From contig JAJZRX010000008.1 in assembly GCA_021850095.1 (NCBI GenBank), positions 1 to 64,000 on the forward strand: a stretch of DNA of 64,000 nt. The letters run 5' to 3'. The translations under genes and the position numbers were made by a program. Shown here piece by piece: positions 40,001-47,779 of the stretch; the first letter of the stretch is position 1, and every line of letters starts with the position of its first letter. Under the pieces are notes generated by a model. It saw nothing but the letters and a program-made list of their open reading frames with translations, was not told where the DNA came from and did no database searches. This stretch comes from Deltaproteobacteria bacterium. Its GTDB lineage: Bacteria; Desulfobacterota; Desulfuromonadia; Geobacterales; Pseudopelobacteraceae.

Positions 40001-40274
40001 AAGCCTGTTTTATCTGCTGGGGATTGAGGTGTCGCGCATGCTCCGCGAACCGCAGGGGGTGGTGGTGACCGGGCGCGACCGGCGGCAGCAGTCGTTGGCG
40101 GTGTTTTTCCGTGACTGCGCGGCACCCGATTCCGCTGACTGGCTGAAGGTCAAGCTGGCCGAATACCCAGCCGACCGGGTGCTGACCAATGATCCGGCTA
40201 GTCTGATCTTTGAGGGGTGCGAGCGCTTCGAGGCGATTGAGACGGTTTTTGCCGGGCAGTTCGGGAGGGTCTAA
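37023..40274 (+). CDS. type III-like adenine-specific DNA methyltransferase (Mod)
   Basis: A 1083-aa protein. The start MSQNQTENRF at 37023 follows AGGA at 8 nt; the ORF-track ATG at 36990 has no such site. The N-terminal 480 residues have no motif that I recognise. The catalytic part has DPPYNTGGDG (D499-Y502, motif IV) and then DFFGGSGTT (848-856, motif I, AdoMet binding): motif IV before motif I is the beta-class order of N6-adenine or N4-cytosine enzymes, as in type III Mod. The region between, about residues 630-840, is the likely target-recognition domain and is visibly AT-richer. Ordinary Mod proteins are about 650 aa. It abuts yhcG directly. Confidence 0.85.
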   Translation: MSQNQTENRFIELMTELFQLDEAEALDFGLYRIIRRQNREIRDFIGEIISEGGQKVLRGGQLSALLAETFASVDDEATADDTYRIAELEKVLGIKPGMNLPERELLLASLEKIPATAQMVADYRSRLENRAAAKTATTDQAEVLNRLYQFFSRHYQDGDFIVERRYGRDGSRYIRSTGEDTEFHWATEDMYYIKSGDIFTDFPVKLIRGQRLLFTVEADSLQKTRAELKPSDKAHYELDTVAAGEGGIFKISLKYLKGAQSDKQKDEIAAAAQKVSGGDAAEIKRWLNHFIARNQSDFFIHKRLKEALAEDLDIFIKTEVLDADQLLADGDLPRRVTKVARIVRRVGQQIIDFLAVLEDFQKALWEKKKLVFTTRYVITLDRIDKLAGREWLETHLERIIELQREEWRALGLGDIATAAACRVEIPGDLLTQARVRYLPLPVDTVHFDDEFRWALLAAVTHEKGLDQALDGVAIHSDNWQALNTMQAKYRDQVKCCYIDPPYNTGGDGFPYKDAYPHASWLAMIQDRLNEAVPFMARKGALFSSIDHVERHALTEALGRAFGRNNRVEEIIWGQNTTKNQSPTYSTNHEYVEVFARDLAAASSDERMFREPKPGAAEVLELVERLNSEYPTTAEIEREIKALFEKHRYELRSELEDLGVEYEKSLDTWKGLYNYQHAEYRDEHGLFVQESEAREKLARIWIWKEGDSSFPKGGGTDNKVGVHTFGDPDYRFYRPKHPISGEKCPHPKSGWRWPERPAGMSSSFEEMDADHRIVWGDWNPKKPKVPQVKRFLHEVDTQVSKSIVLDYTDGEKELTNLTGKIRSFPNPKPTTLIERFILQTTDADEWVMDFFGGSGTTFHAAVSAQHDDRQRRRVLLIEGGRHFEPILMQRVKRVSAAWFWKNGKPVALDGPGLFMRVQALEQYEDTLENLDMESPSDSPKLPFDDPAWRLRYRLEQASRGLYCGIDRFISPFGYTLKRVEGGGDAPERPVDLVESLFYLLGIEVSRMLREPQGVVVTGRDRRQQSLAVFFRDCAAPDSADWLKVKLAEYPADRVLTNDPASLIFEGCERFEAIETVFAGQFGRV

Positions 40275-41372
40275 ATGGCGGCCAAGGTGAAAAATGCACA
40301 ATCAGGCAAGGCTATAAAAGCGGAAAATAAAGCAACTTCGCCTGTTCCTCTCCCTGGCCAGCCGTTGCTGACTGAAGTGCGGGAGCTTATTATCTCCGCC
40401 CGTCGGCAGGTTGCCCAAACCGTCAATGCCGGGCTGACAATGCTGTATTGGCAGGTCGGCGACCATATTCGACGTGACGTCATGAAAGAAAAACGGGCGG
40501 AATATGGAGCGGAGATTGTGCAGACGCTGTCTGCACAATTGGAAGTAGAATTCGGGCGTGGTTTTGGTCGCCGAAATCTGTTCCAAATGATCAGATTTGC
40601 TGAGGTATACCCTGACCCGCAGATTGTGCAATCGCTGATTGCACAATTGGGATGGACACACTTCCAGCATATCATCAGGCTTGATAACCCGTTGAAGCGG
40701 GACTTCTACGCTGAATTATGCCGACTGGAAAAATGGGGTACTCGTACGCTGAACAAGAAAATCCAGTCCATGCTGTTCGAGCGTACGGCACTTTCCAACA
40801 AGCCGGAGAAGCTCATCGAAATAGAGCTGAAAGAACTTCGCGACACAGACAAGCTAACTCCCGACCTCGTGTTTCGCGATCCCTACTTCCTTGATTTCCT
40901 GGGTCTCAAGGACGTCTACGCTGAAAAGGATCTTGAAGCCGCCATACTGCGTGAAATGGAATCGTTCATTCTGGAGCTGGGGGTGGGGTTCGCCTTTATG
41001 GAGCGACAGAAACGGATCATCGTGGATGGCATCGACCATTATCTTGATCTCCTCTTCTACCACCGGAATTTAGGGCGTCTGGTTGCCATTGAGTTGAAGA
41101 TCGGTGAATTCAAGGCAGCGCATAAAGGTCAGATGGAACTCTATCTGGGCTGGCTGGACCGGTATGAGCGGAAGCCGGGCGAGGAGCCTCCCATCGGCCT
41201 GATTCTGTGTGCCGGAAAACGTCACGAGACCGTCGAACTGCTTGATCTCGAACGAAGCGGCATTCAGGTGTCGTCATACTGGACGGAAGCCCTGCCGAAG
41301 GCCGAAATGGAGCGCAAGCTACATGAGGCGGTGATCTTGGCCCGTGCGCGGCTTGAAGGGCGGTCGGTATGA
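40275..41372 (+). CDS. YhcG/DUF1016 PD-(D/E)XK nuclease-domain protein
   Basis: A 365-aa protein. The N-terminal DUF1016_N region (NAGLTMLYWQVGDHIRRDVM, EYGAEIVQTLSAQLEVEFGRGFGRRNLFQMIRFAE) is thought to be a winged-helix-like module. The C-terminal DUF1016 half carries a PD-(D/E)XK-type site: D258 in YLDLLFYHR and E273-L-K275 in VAIELKIGEFKAAH. The ATG directly follows the stop of the methyltransferase, and its stop overlaps the next ATG by 4 nt. YhcG genes are often found in type I and type III restriction loci. Two 25-bp palindromes lie inside the coding sequence. Whether it cuts DNA is unknown. Confidence 0.85.
   Translation: MAAKVKNAQSGKAIKAENKATSPVPLPGQPLLTEVRELIISARRQVAQTVNAGLTMLYWQVGDHIRRDVMKEKRAEYGAEIVQTLSAQLEVEFGRGFGRRNLFQMIRFAEVYPDPQIVQSLIAQLGWTHFQHIIRLDNPLKRDFYAELCRLEKWGTRTLNKKIQSMLFERTALSNKPEKLIEIELKELRDTDKLTPDLVFRDPYFLDFLGLKDVYAEKDLEAAILREMESFILELGVGFAFMERQKRIIVDGIDHYLDLLFYHRNLGRLVAIELKIGEFKAAHKGQMELYLGWLDRYERKPGEEPPIGLILCAGKRHETVELLDLERSGIQVSSYWTEALPKAEMERKLHEAVILARARLEGRSV
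40515..40539. repeat. 25-bp palindrome 1 inside yhcG
   Basis: ATTGTGCAGAC, GCT, GTCTGCACAAT: perfect 11-bp arms. It encodes the stretch IVQTLSAQL. Confidence 0.85.
40623..40647. repeat. 25-bp palindrome 2 inside yhcG
   Basis: ATTGTGCAATC, GCT, GATTGCACAAT: perfect 11-bp arms. It differs from palindrome 1 at two arm positions, and each change is matched in the other arm. It encodes IVQSLIAQL. Confidence 0.85.
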
Positions 41373-43843
41373 GCAAAGCAAAGCAATCCGGTCATTCCCG
41401 CCTGAAGGCAGCCCTGATGCTGCGGGACGCCCTGGCCTTTGAGCTGGGGATTGATCTGTCAAAAGCCATGCGGCAGCTGGCCGTGGCCGAGGAAACCCTG
41501 GACGCACGAAAGGCGCTGGATGAGGGGCATTTCCTGGCGGCGCTGCATTCGGTCTGCTGCGGCGACTTTGACCAGATCACCCGTTTTGATTCTTCTGTTC
41601 GCACCGCCTGTGCCCAGGTACGCCTGGCGCCGCGCTATGCCCAGTATCTGGGGCTGCTGTTGTTTGTCTGCTGGCTGGAAGCCCAGCGTATGGATGCCGC
41701 CGCGCTGCTCTGCCGTCTGAACCTGTGGCTGACAGCTCACCCGCCCACGGGTGAAACGCTGGAGCCGTTTGTCGAAGCCGATTTGCAGTGTGCCGCTTTC
41801 TGGATGGCGACTGCTGCGGGCAAGACCCACGTGCTGCATGCCTGTCTGGCCCTGCTGTTTAGGCATCATAATTGGGACAGGATTTTGCTGGTGACTCCAT
41901 CGGAGGCGCTGACGCGGCAGCATGCCGACAAGCTGCGCGAGGTTGGTCACTGGGATGTGTTCGCCTATCCGCAGGATGGCGACCAGTCCGCCCTGGGGCG
42001 CTTGTCACCCGATACGGTGATTGTCCTTGATATCAACAAGCTGTCTGATGCAAAAAAAGGCGAAGGTGTCACGGTCCCGATGACCGTTTTCGAGGATGGC
42101 CGCAATCTGGTTTTCGTGGACGAGGGGCACAAGGGGCAGAAGTCGGAGGAAAGCGTCTGGAAACGTCTGCAGCAGGATCTGGCGGGAATTGATGCTGTTC
42201 AGCCGCGTCATCGCGGCATGCTGATTGAGTTTTCGGCGACCTTCGGCCAGGTGGCGGAAAAGGAACATGCCTTTGGGCGCTACGCCAAATCGGTGATCTT
42301 TGATTACGCTTATGACTGTTTTCATGCCGATCTGTACGGTAAGGATTTCTGGCATGTCAAGCTGGATGGACGTGGCGAGGCCGATCAGGCGGTGCGACAA
42401 CAAACCATGACGGCGGCCCTGTTGTCGTTCTGGCATCAGGTTGATTGCTACCGCAGTGGCGCAGCCCGGCAGCAGGCATCCGAACTGGGATTGAAGGTGG
42501 CAGCGCCGTTGTGGGTGCTGCTGGGGCTTTCGGTTATCGGCGGCAGCAACAAGAGCGACAAGGAACAGACATCCGACGTGATTGATTTCCTGCGCTTTCT
42601 TGCCGAGGTCGTCCAGCGCCGGGAGCAGTTGGTCGACTGGCTGCATGACGTTCTGGAGTGTACCGTTATCGGTTGCGATCTGCTGCCGCGCGAGGTACGT
42701 GCCGCAGTAGTTGGTAAAACCACGGAAGAGCTGGCTCACCGGATTCTGACCGATGTCTTTGCCTGGCAGCCTGGCGATAAGCCGGTGTTGCGCCTGCTGA
42801 AAACGGCGACAGGTGAATTGGGGATCGGCCTGCGACGTGGCGACCATGTTCATTATTTCGGTGTGGTGAACGTGGGTGATGCCGGCGGTCTGAAAAAGGC
42901 GCTTGAAGGCGCGAACTTGCTGGTGGAGGACGATGTGTTGACCTCGTCGCTCTTTGAAGATCTTGGCCGCAATGATTCGGGCGTTAATATACTGATCGGC
43001 TCCCGCCGTTTTGCCGAGGGGTGGGACAACTACCGGGCTGCCAGCCTGACTCTGCTGCGACTCGGCCAGGGCGAGGGCTCGTTGATTATTCAGATGTTTG
43101 GACGAGTGGTGCGCTTCGCCGGGAAGAATGGCGACGGTAAACGCATCGCCAAGCCACCTGTTGTTCTAAAACCACTGCAAACCGCCTATCTCTTTGGTCT
43201 GCGCTCCGCTTACCTGGAAACGTTTCTGAATGATCTGCATGCCAACGGAGTACCGGTATCGACACATGTAGACTGCCCGACATTCCTGAACCTTCCGCTG
43301 CCAACGTCGTTGAAATCTGTCAGGGCAATTGCGCCGGAAAAGATCGAGTTTGTTGTCGAGGCTAAAGGCGCAAGCTGGTTGCCCAGGCTCACCAGAGTGA
43401 AACTGTCATTGGCCGCATCGGTGACAACAACCGGTCTGACGAGCGGCGGTGTCACCCTGTCAAAAGGGGTGGCAGGGGAAGATATTACGGCAATATTCCG
43501 GCAGCAACTGGTCGCCATTGATCTGGATGCCGTGCATCGGGAGATGGTGGAGATGAAACGTACGCTGCGCTGGTGGAACTTTGCCTTTGACCGGGAAGCC
43601 ATCCGCGCGGCGCTGGAAAGTAACCGCTACGAAATCTTCGGCCTGCCGTCTGCCATGCGAATCAGCGGAGAGGCTGACCTGGCCAGGCTTCAGCGTATGG
43701 CCGCGTCGATTGTCCGCCGTTTGTTTGAAAGCGCCTATCGCAAGCAGGAAAACCGGAGAAGCCGCAACGCGCGGATTGAGGCACAGCAGAGCGGAATCCC
43801 CGTTGAATATTACAAGGACTTTGATTATGCCGCCGAAACTTAA
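41369..43843 (+). CDS. superfamily 2 helicase of a type III-like restriction system (Res without visible nuclease)
   Basis: An 824-aa helicase. Motif I is WMATAAGKTHVL (residues 145-156; the usual GSGKT reads AAGKT). Motif II is VFVDEGHKG (DEGH, 251-254), as in type III Res DEAD/DEAH variants. Motif III-like IEFSATF and motif VI IIQMFGRVVRFAGK (QMFGRVVR, 575-582) are clear. Res proteins normally end with a PD-(D/E)XK domain near residue 850-950; here the protein stops at 824 with no PD...EXK, and a separate nuclease gene follows. The ATG shares ATGA with yhcG, and the stop lies 17 nt inside the next gene. Confidence 0.85.
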   Translation: MSKAKQSGHSRLKAALMLRDALAFELGIDLSKAMRQLAVAEETLDARKALDEGHFLAALHSVCCGDFDQITRFDSSVRTACAQVRLAPRYAQYLGLLLFVCWLEAQRMDAAALLCRLNLWLTAHPPTGETLEPFVEADLQCAAFWMATAAGKTHVLHACLALLFRHHNWDRILLVTPSEALTRQHADKLREVGHWDVFAYPQDGDQSALGRLSPDTVIVLDINKLSDAKKGEGVTVPMTVFEDGRNLVFVDEGHKGQKSEESVWKRLQQDLAGIDAVQPRHRGMLIEFSATFGQVAEKEHAFGRYAKSVIFDYAYDCFHADLYGKDFWHVKLDGRGEADQAVRQQTMTAALLSFWHQVDCYRSGAARQQASELGLKVAAPLWVLLGLSVIGGSNKSDKEQTSDVIDFLRFLAEVVQRREQLVDWLHDVLECTVIGCDLLPREVRAAVVGKTTEELAHRILTDVFAWQPGDKPVLRLLKTATGELGIGLRRGDHVHYFGVVNVGDAGGLKKALEGANLLVEDDVLTSSLFEDLGRNDSGVNILIGSRRFAEGWDNYRAASLTLLRLGQGEGSLIIQMFGRVVRFAGKNGDGKRIAKPPVVLKPLQTAYLFGLRSAYLETFLNDLHANGVPVSTHVDCPTFLNLPLPTSLKSVRAIAPEKIEFVVEAKGASWLPRLTRVKLSLAASVTTTGLTSGGVTLSKGVAGEDITAIFRQQLVAIDLDAVHREMVEMKRTLRWWNFAFDREAIRAALESNRYEIFGLPSAMRISGEADLARLQRMAASIVRRLFESAYRKQENRRSRNARIEAQQSGIPVEYYKDFDYAAET

Positions 43844-44921
43844 GAAAAAACAGCTGCAGCCCGGTCTGTTCGGCTCTTCGCCGGAGTGTCCGGATATCAG
43901 AAACCTCCCCTGCATCGTTGATCCGCAGGGAAAGATCGAGGTCTGGGCGCCGGGCAGTGTCTATCAGCCACTGCTGTTGACTCCCGGTGGCGGTGTCAGT
44001 GCCGGCCCCGGTTCGTTGGACATAAACGAAGAGCTTTTCGTCCGCCATCTGATAAAACGGCTTTATCCCGCCGGGGATCATCCCAAGAGTGAAAAAACTC
44101 CACTGATCTGGCAGGGAAGAGAACTCTGGTTCAAGCGCAATATCGAAAAAGATCCTCGTTCATTCCGTTTGCGGGTGGATGATTCCGACTGGTTCTATCC
44201 CGATTTTATCATCTGGATTCTGGACCGGGAAACCAGGACCCAGACCTTCGGTTTTGTTGATCCAAAGGGTTTGGCTATTGGCGCGGCGGGCGGCTGGTCT
44301 GATTTCAAGATAGTTTCCACAATCTACATGCCGCATGTGGTTGATTTGCAGCTTGGCGAACAGGGCGAGTTGCTGGAATATGAAGGTCAAGAGTGGACGT
44401 TTCGTGTACGCGGAGTGCTGGTTTCTACTTCAAGCCTGGAGAGTTTGACGACTCATGCCAAGTTCAGGGTGCGGGACGAAATGGGAAATAGCATTGCTCC
44501 GACGGAGGATGATTTCAGACAGGCCCGGATCATTTTCCAGAGAAACGATGTCGGTTACATTGATTCCGTGCTTGATCTGTTGATGCATGATACGGAAATG
44601 GACAGGATTGTCGAGGCGGCGGCCTGTCTGCATCACGCCACTGACTCGTTTGTGCCCGACGATGAGGTCGGCTATGATCTGGCGTTGCGCCTGGACGAGT
44701 CCGAACAATCGGAAACGGAATTTGTCGGTGCCCTGTTGGAGGACTACCTGAAGCCTGACAGTGCGGGCAAACTGGGGGCTTGTGTCCAGCGAAGAAGACG
44801 TGGTTATCTACTGGATTATGCCAAAGAAGGGATATTGGGCCTGGGAGCGGAGAAAGCCATCTCCGTACGTGATAATCCGACTCCCTGCGCGGAGTTGTGG
44901 AAGAGGAAGCGAAAAGGGTAA
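43827..44921 (+). CDS. stand-alone PD-(D/E)XK nuclease-like protein (split restriction subunit)
   Basis: A 364-aa protein. The start at 43827 (MPPKLKKKQLQPGLFG) is preferred because AAGGA lies 8 nt upstream and it overlaps the helicase by 17 nt; the longer ORF-track form runs antiparallel to known coding. The key segment is WFYPDFIIWILDRETRTQTFGFVDPKGLAIG: D126 in PDF and D145-P-K147 fit a PD-(D/E)XK site, like the type III Res C-terminal domain in arrangement. No other domain is recognised. It probably supplies the cleavage activity that the helicase lacks. It is the last gene of the four-gene unit. Confidence 0.7.
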   Translation: MPPKLKKKQLQPGLFGSSPECPDIRNLPCIVDPQGKIEVWAPGSVYQPLLLTPGGGVSAGPGSLDINEELFVRHLIKRLYPAGDHPKSEKTPLIWQGRELWFKRNIEKDPRSFRLRVDDSDWFYPDFIIWILDRETRTQTFGFVDPKGLAIGAAGGWSDFKIVSTIYMPHVVDLQLGEQGELLEYEGQEWTFRVRGVLVSTSSLESLTTHAKFRVRDEMGNSIAPTEDDFRQARIIFQRNDVGYIDSVLDLLMHDTEMDRIVEAAACLHHATDSFVPDDEVGYDLALRLDESEQSETEFVGALLEDYLKPDSAGKLGACVQRRRRGYLLDYAKEGILGLGAEKAISVRDNPTPCAELWKRKRKG

Positions 44922-45116
44922 GGCAATGGTGCCAGGCTCCCGCAGATTGGGCAATCTCGCCATTCCTCGTGTTTTGCTGATTTACAAGTTCAGGTTTAAC
45001 GTGATCCACCCCAAATGGGGTAGTGTAGTGAGCAGATGAGAAGTAAATACGTTGGTGCCGGATATGTTGAAAATATTTAGTCAATATTATTGGTATGTTA
45101 AGTGTATTTTGCTGTT

Positions 45117-45132
45117 TGGCACGGCATATGCT
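45117..45132 (+). promoter_or_regulatory. sigma-54 promoter
   Basis: TGGCACGGCATATGCT matches the -24/-12 consensus (TGGCACG-N4-TTGCW) with one mismatch, including both invariant GG and GC at the correct spacing. It lies 45 bp before the small exported protein. Confidence 0.75.
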
Positions 45133-45176
45133 TTTAGTAAAGGCAGCTTCACTAAATCATTCTGGAGGTTTTACCC

Positions 45177-45416
45177 ATGAAAAAAGTTCTTTCCACTCTC
45201 GTTGCCGCCCTGGTTGCCATGTCTTTCTCCGCCGTAGTATTTGCCGCTGAAATGCCGGCCGGCCACCCGGCTGTTGCTGCTCCGACTGCTGATGCCAAGC
45301 CTGCTGTGGAGAAAAAGGAAGTTAAGAAAGTAAAGAAACACAAAAAAGCAATGAAAGCAAAAGCAGCAAAGAAAGAAGCCGCTCCTGCTGTTGAAGCTGC
45401 TCCTGCTGCCAAGTAA
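45177..45416 (+). CDS. secreted Lys/Ala/Pro-rich small protein
   Basis: A 79-aa protein with a clear signal peptide (MKKVLSTLVAALVAMSFSAVVFA, cleavage after FAA). The mature part is made almost only of Ala, Lys, Pro, Val and Glu (KKVKKHKKAMKAKAAKKEAA), so it is basic, low-complexity and probably disordered in the periplasm or outside. There are no Cys. A TGGAGG site lies 8 nt upstream; a sigma-54 promoter and a strong terminator define it as a single-gene unit. No function is known to me; polyanion or membrane binding would suit the charge. Confidence 0.65.
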   Translation: MKKVLSTLVAALVAMSFSAVVFAAEMPAGHPAVAAPTADAKPAVEKKEVKKVKKHKKAMKAKAAKKEAAPAVEAAPAAK

Positions 45417-45436
45417 TTCCACTTTCAGAATGTTTC

Positions 45437-45470
45437 AAAAAAAGCCGCATCTTCGGATGCGGCTTTTTTT
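45437..45470. terminator. strong intrinsic terminator of the small secreted protein gene
   Basis: A perfect 15-bp stem including the flanking A and T runs (GCCGCATC, TTCG tetraloop, GATGCGGC) is followed by T7. It is AT-flanked on both sides, so it can act in both directions. Confidence 0.9.
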
Positions 45471-45547
45471 ATAACTACATCGCGATGTTTGATGTATAAA
45501 AAAGGCAATTTTGCGTGGCTGTATTAAAGGCAGGTGGAGAAATATAG

Positions 45548-45751
45548 ATGAAGATAACAACAGAATTCATAAAGCTGGACAGTTTTCTCAAGATGGAAAA
45601 TGCCGTCTCTTCCGGAGGGGAGGCCAAGATCATCATCGCCGATGGACTTGTTTTGGTTAACGGCCAGGTGGAAACCCGCCGGGGGCGCAAGCTGTATCCC
45701 GGCGATCAGATCGTCTACGGACGGAAGCGTTTTACGGTGGAGGCGGCGTGA
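45548..45751 (+). CDS. S4-domain RNA-binding protein, YaaA/YbcJ-like
   Basis: A 67-aa single S4 domain: FIKLDSFLKMENAVSSGGEAKIIIADGLVLVNGQVETRRGRKLYPGDQIVYG. The KLDSFLKMENAVSSGGEAK and VNGQVETRRGRKL pattern is that of the YbcJ/YaaA family of RNA-binding proteins, which bind structured RNA such as rRNA. Size is typical. It shares 4 nt with the next gene, whose GTG overlaps its stop. Precise target unknown. Confidence 0.85.
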   Translation: MKITTEFIKLDSFLKMENAVSSGGEAKIIIADGLVLVNGQVETRRGRKLYPGDQIVYGRKRFTVEAA

Positions 45752-46644
45752 GCCGTGTGCGGGTTCTGCTTTTCTGGCTGCTGCTGACGGTGTCCGGATT
45801 TTGTGTTTCGCTGGCCCAGGCGGCCTATGATCTGGAAGTTCCGGCCGATCCCTGGGACGAGTACCGCCTGCAGTTCAAAACCTATTCCAAACATCTGCTC
45901 GCTTCCTATGACCGGGCTTTTGTCGATGACTACGAAGGGGCCATCCGGGAAGTCGGGCGGGCCATCGAACTGCTGCCGGACGAGGGAATCGGCTATGCCG
46001 AGCGGGGCAAGTATTACCGCATGATCAATGATCACGTCCTGGCCGAGGCTGACTTTAAAAAAGCGCTGGTGCTGTTTGAACGGGCGCTGGCGCGTTATCG
46101 CCCCGTCAGTGCCAAGAAAAAACAGAAAAAAAGCGTTCGCAAGGTTGATCCGGCCGAGGCGGCCCGCCTGATTGCAACACTGCATTATCAGCGCGGCGAA
46201 GCCTACTATGGTTTTGAAAAATACCGCCAGGCCGGCGATGATTTCGGAATCGCCTGCCGGGGGGGCAATTCCGCCGCCTGTTCGCGGGCATTGGATGTCA
46301 GGGCGATCGAAAAGCGGGGAATCAACTGGGCGCCGATCTCCGCGCTGCAGTATTATGACCGTCAGCGGGTTGAATATGTCGATGCAGATCTTGTCCGGGT
46401 CTGGGTCCGCCGGGAAGATTCCTTGCCGGCCCAGTTCGAGGCCGGCTCCGAAAAACATGTTCAGCAGCAGCTTGAACTGAAGTGCTCCACGCGCGAATTT
46501 CGTCTGCTGGAGGATCTGGCCGCCCCCAATCAAAAATCGGCGGTCAAACGGAAATCCGCAGTTCCTCTCTACAGCAAAGCGGCCCCCGGCAGTGCTCCCA
46601 GTAAAATACTGACGCTCCTCTGCGCCCGTCCACCCCTCAAATGA
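45748..46644 (+). CDS. exported TPR protein with surface-adhesin E-like C-terminus
   Basis: A 298-aa protein beginning with GTG. Residues 1-25 are a signal peptide (LLFWLLLTVSGFCVSLAQA). Two tetratricopeptide-like repeats follow (AIREVGRAIELLPDEGIGYAERGKYYRM and ADFKKALVLFERALARY, then TLHYQRGEAYYGFEKYRQAGDDFGIA), split by a basic KKKQKKSVRK linker. The C-terminal 110 residues (ISALQYYDRQRVEYVDADLVRVWVRREDS...LELKCSTREFRLLE) resemble the surface-adhesin protein E domain. It lies in an operon with the S4 gene. The role is probably in the envelope, but not known. Confidence 0.6.
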   Translation: MSRVRVLLFWLLLTVSGFCVSLAQAAYDLEVPADPWDEYRLQFKTYSKHLLASYDRAFVDDYEGAIREVGRAIELLPDEGIGYAERGKYYRMINDHVLAEADFKKALVLFERALARYRPVSAKKKQKKSVRKVDPAEAARLIATLHYQRGEAYYGFEKYRQAGDDFGIACRGGNSAACSRALDVRAIEKRGINWAPISALQYYDRQRVEYVDADLVRVWVRREDSLPAQFEAGSEKHVQQQLELKCSTREFRLLEDLAAPNQKSAVKRKSAVPLYSKAAPGSAPSKILTLLCARPPLK

Positions 46645-46645
46645 T

Positions 46646-46674
46646 TTGACTTCTCGGGCGGTTAAAATTAGTAT
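46646..46674 (+). promoter_or_regulatory. promoter of hemE
   Basis: TTGACT at 46646-46651, a 17-bp spacer and TAGTAT at 46669-46674. hemE starts at 46732 behind AGGAGA. Confidence 0.55.
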
Positions 46675-46731
46675 GGCGCACTTTGCTGGTTGAATTCCAA
46701 TCGTTTTCGGACGCATTCATAGGAGACAAAA

Positions 46732-47754
46732 ATGAACATGAGATTTCTTGACGCTTGCTGGGGCAAACCTGTTGATCGTACTCCGGTATGGCTGATGCGC
46801 CAGGCCGGCCGTTATCTGCCGGAGTATATGGCGGTTCGCTCCAAATGCACGTTTCTGGAGTTGTGCAAGACCCCGGAGCTGGCGGCCGAAGTAACCATTC
46901 AGCCGGTCGATATTCTGGGGGTGGATGCCGCCATCATGTTCTCCGATATTCTGACTCCGGTCGAGCCGATGGGGATGAAGCTGGATTTTGTGCCCGGCCC
47001 GGTTTTTGAGAAACCGATCCGCAGTATGGCCGATGTGGAGGCGTTGCGGATTCCGGAGATGGAGCAGGATGTTCCCTACGTGCTGGAGACCATCAAGATT
47101 CTGCGCCGTGAACTGGCTTCCAAGGTGCCGCTGATCGGCTTTGGCGGGGCACCGTTTACCCTGGCCTGTTACATGGTTGAAGGCAAGGGGTCCAAGGATT
47201 TTGCCCAGATCAAGCGCATGATGTATGCGGCGCCCGAGATCTACGCCGCCCTTATGGAAAAAATCACCATGATGAGCATGGAATACCTGAACGCCCAGAT
47301 CAAGGCCGGCGCCCAGTGCATCCAGATCTTCGATACCTGGGGCGGGATCCTTTCACCGGCCGATTACGAGCGCTATGTGCTGCCCTACACGAACAAACTG
47401 ATCAACGGCCTGAACCGGATGCAGACACCGGTGATCCATTTCGTCAAGGGAGCCGGCACGATGCTGGAAACCGTTAAAAAGGCGGGCGGCGATGTGATGG
47501 GGCTGGATTGGCATGCCGACCTGAAGGCAGCCCGTGATGTGCTCGGTCCGCAGATGGCGGTGCAGGGCAACCTTGATCCGACCGTGCTGTTCGCCACCAA
47601 AGAGATCATCGAGCGCGAAGTCAAGCGGGTGCTGGACGAGAATGCCGGCCGCCCCGGTCATATCTTCAACCTGGGACACGGCATACTGCCGACGGTACCG
47701 CCCGAAAATGCTATTTTCATGGTCGAGTGCGTCCACCGCCTGTCGCAGAAATAA
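46732..47754 (+). CDS. hemE: uroporphyrinogen decarboxylase
   Basis: A 340-aa TIM-barrel enzyme that removes four carboxyl groups from uroporphyrinogen III to make coproporphyrinogen III in haem synthesis. The signature PVWLMRQAGRYLPEYMAVR lies at residues 18-36, with Arg residues that bind the substrate carboxylates. FSDILTPVEPMGM and the C-terminal GNLDPTVLFATKEII and FNLGHGILPTVPPENA motifs are also present. Length is typical. Haem demand fits a cytochrome-rich organism. It heads the cluster 46732-49210, although the following small genes have no obvious haem role. Confidence 0.97.
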   Translation: MNMRFLDACWGKPVDRTPVWLMRQAGRYLPEYMAVRSKCTFLELCKTPELAAEVTIQPVDILGVDAAIMFSDILTPVEPMGMKLDFVPGPVFEKPIRSMADVEALRIPEMEQDVPYVLETIKILRRELASKVPLIGFGGAPFTLACYMVEGKGSKDFAQIKRMMYAAPEIYAALMEKITMMSMEYLNAQIKAGAQCIQIFDTWGGILSPADYERYVLPYTNKLINGLNRMQTPVIHFVKGAGTMLETVKKAGGDVMGLDWHADLKAARDVLGPQMAVQGNLDPTVLFATKEIIEREVKRVLDENAGRPGHIFNLGHGILPTVPPENAIFMVECVHRLSQK

Positions 47755-47779
47755 TAATTACAAGATTTTAGAGGTTTTT

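Noticed and set aside
44922-45116. Attachment site at the far end of the restriction locus
   Set aside because: No direct repeat of the tRNA-Ser 3' end and no integrase gene was found.
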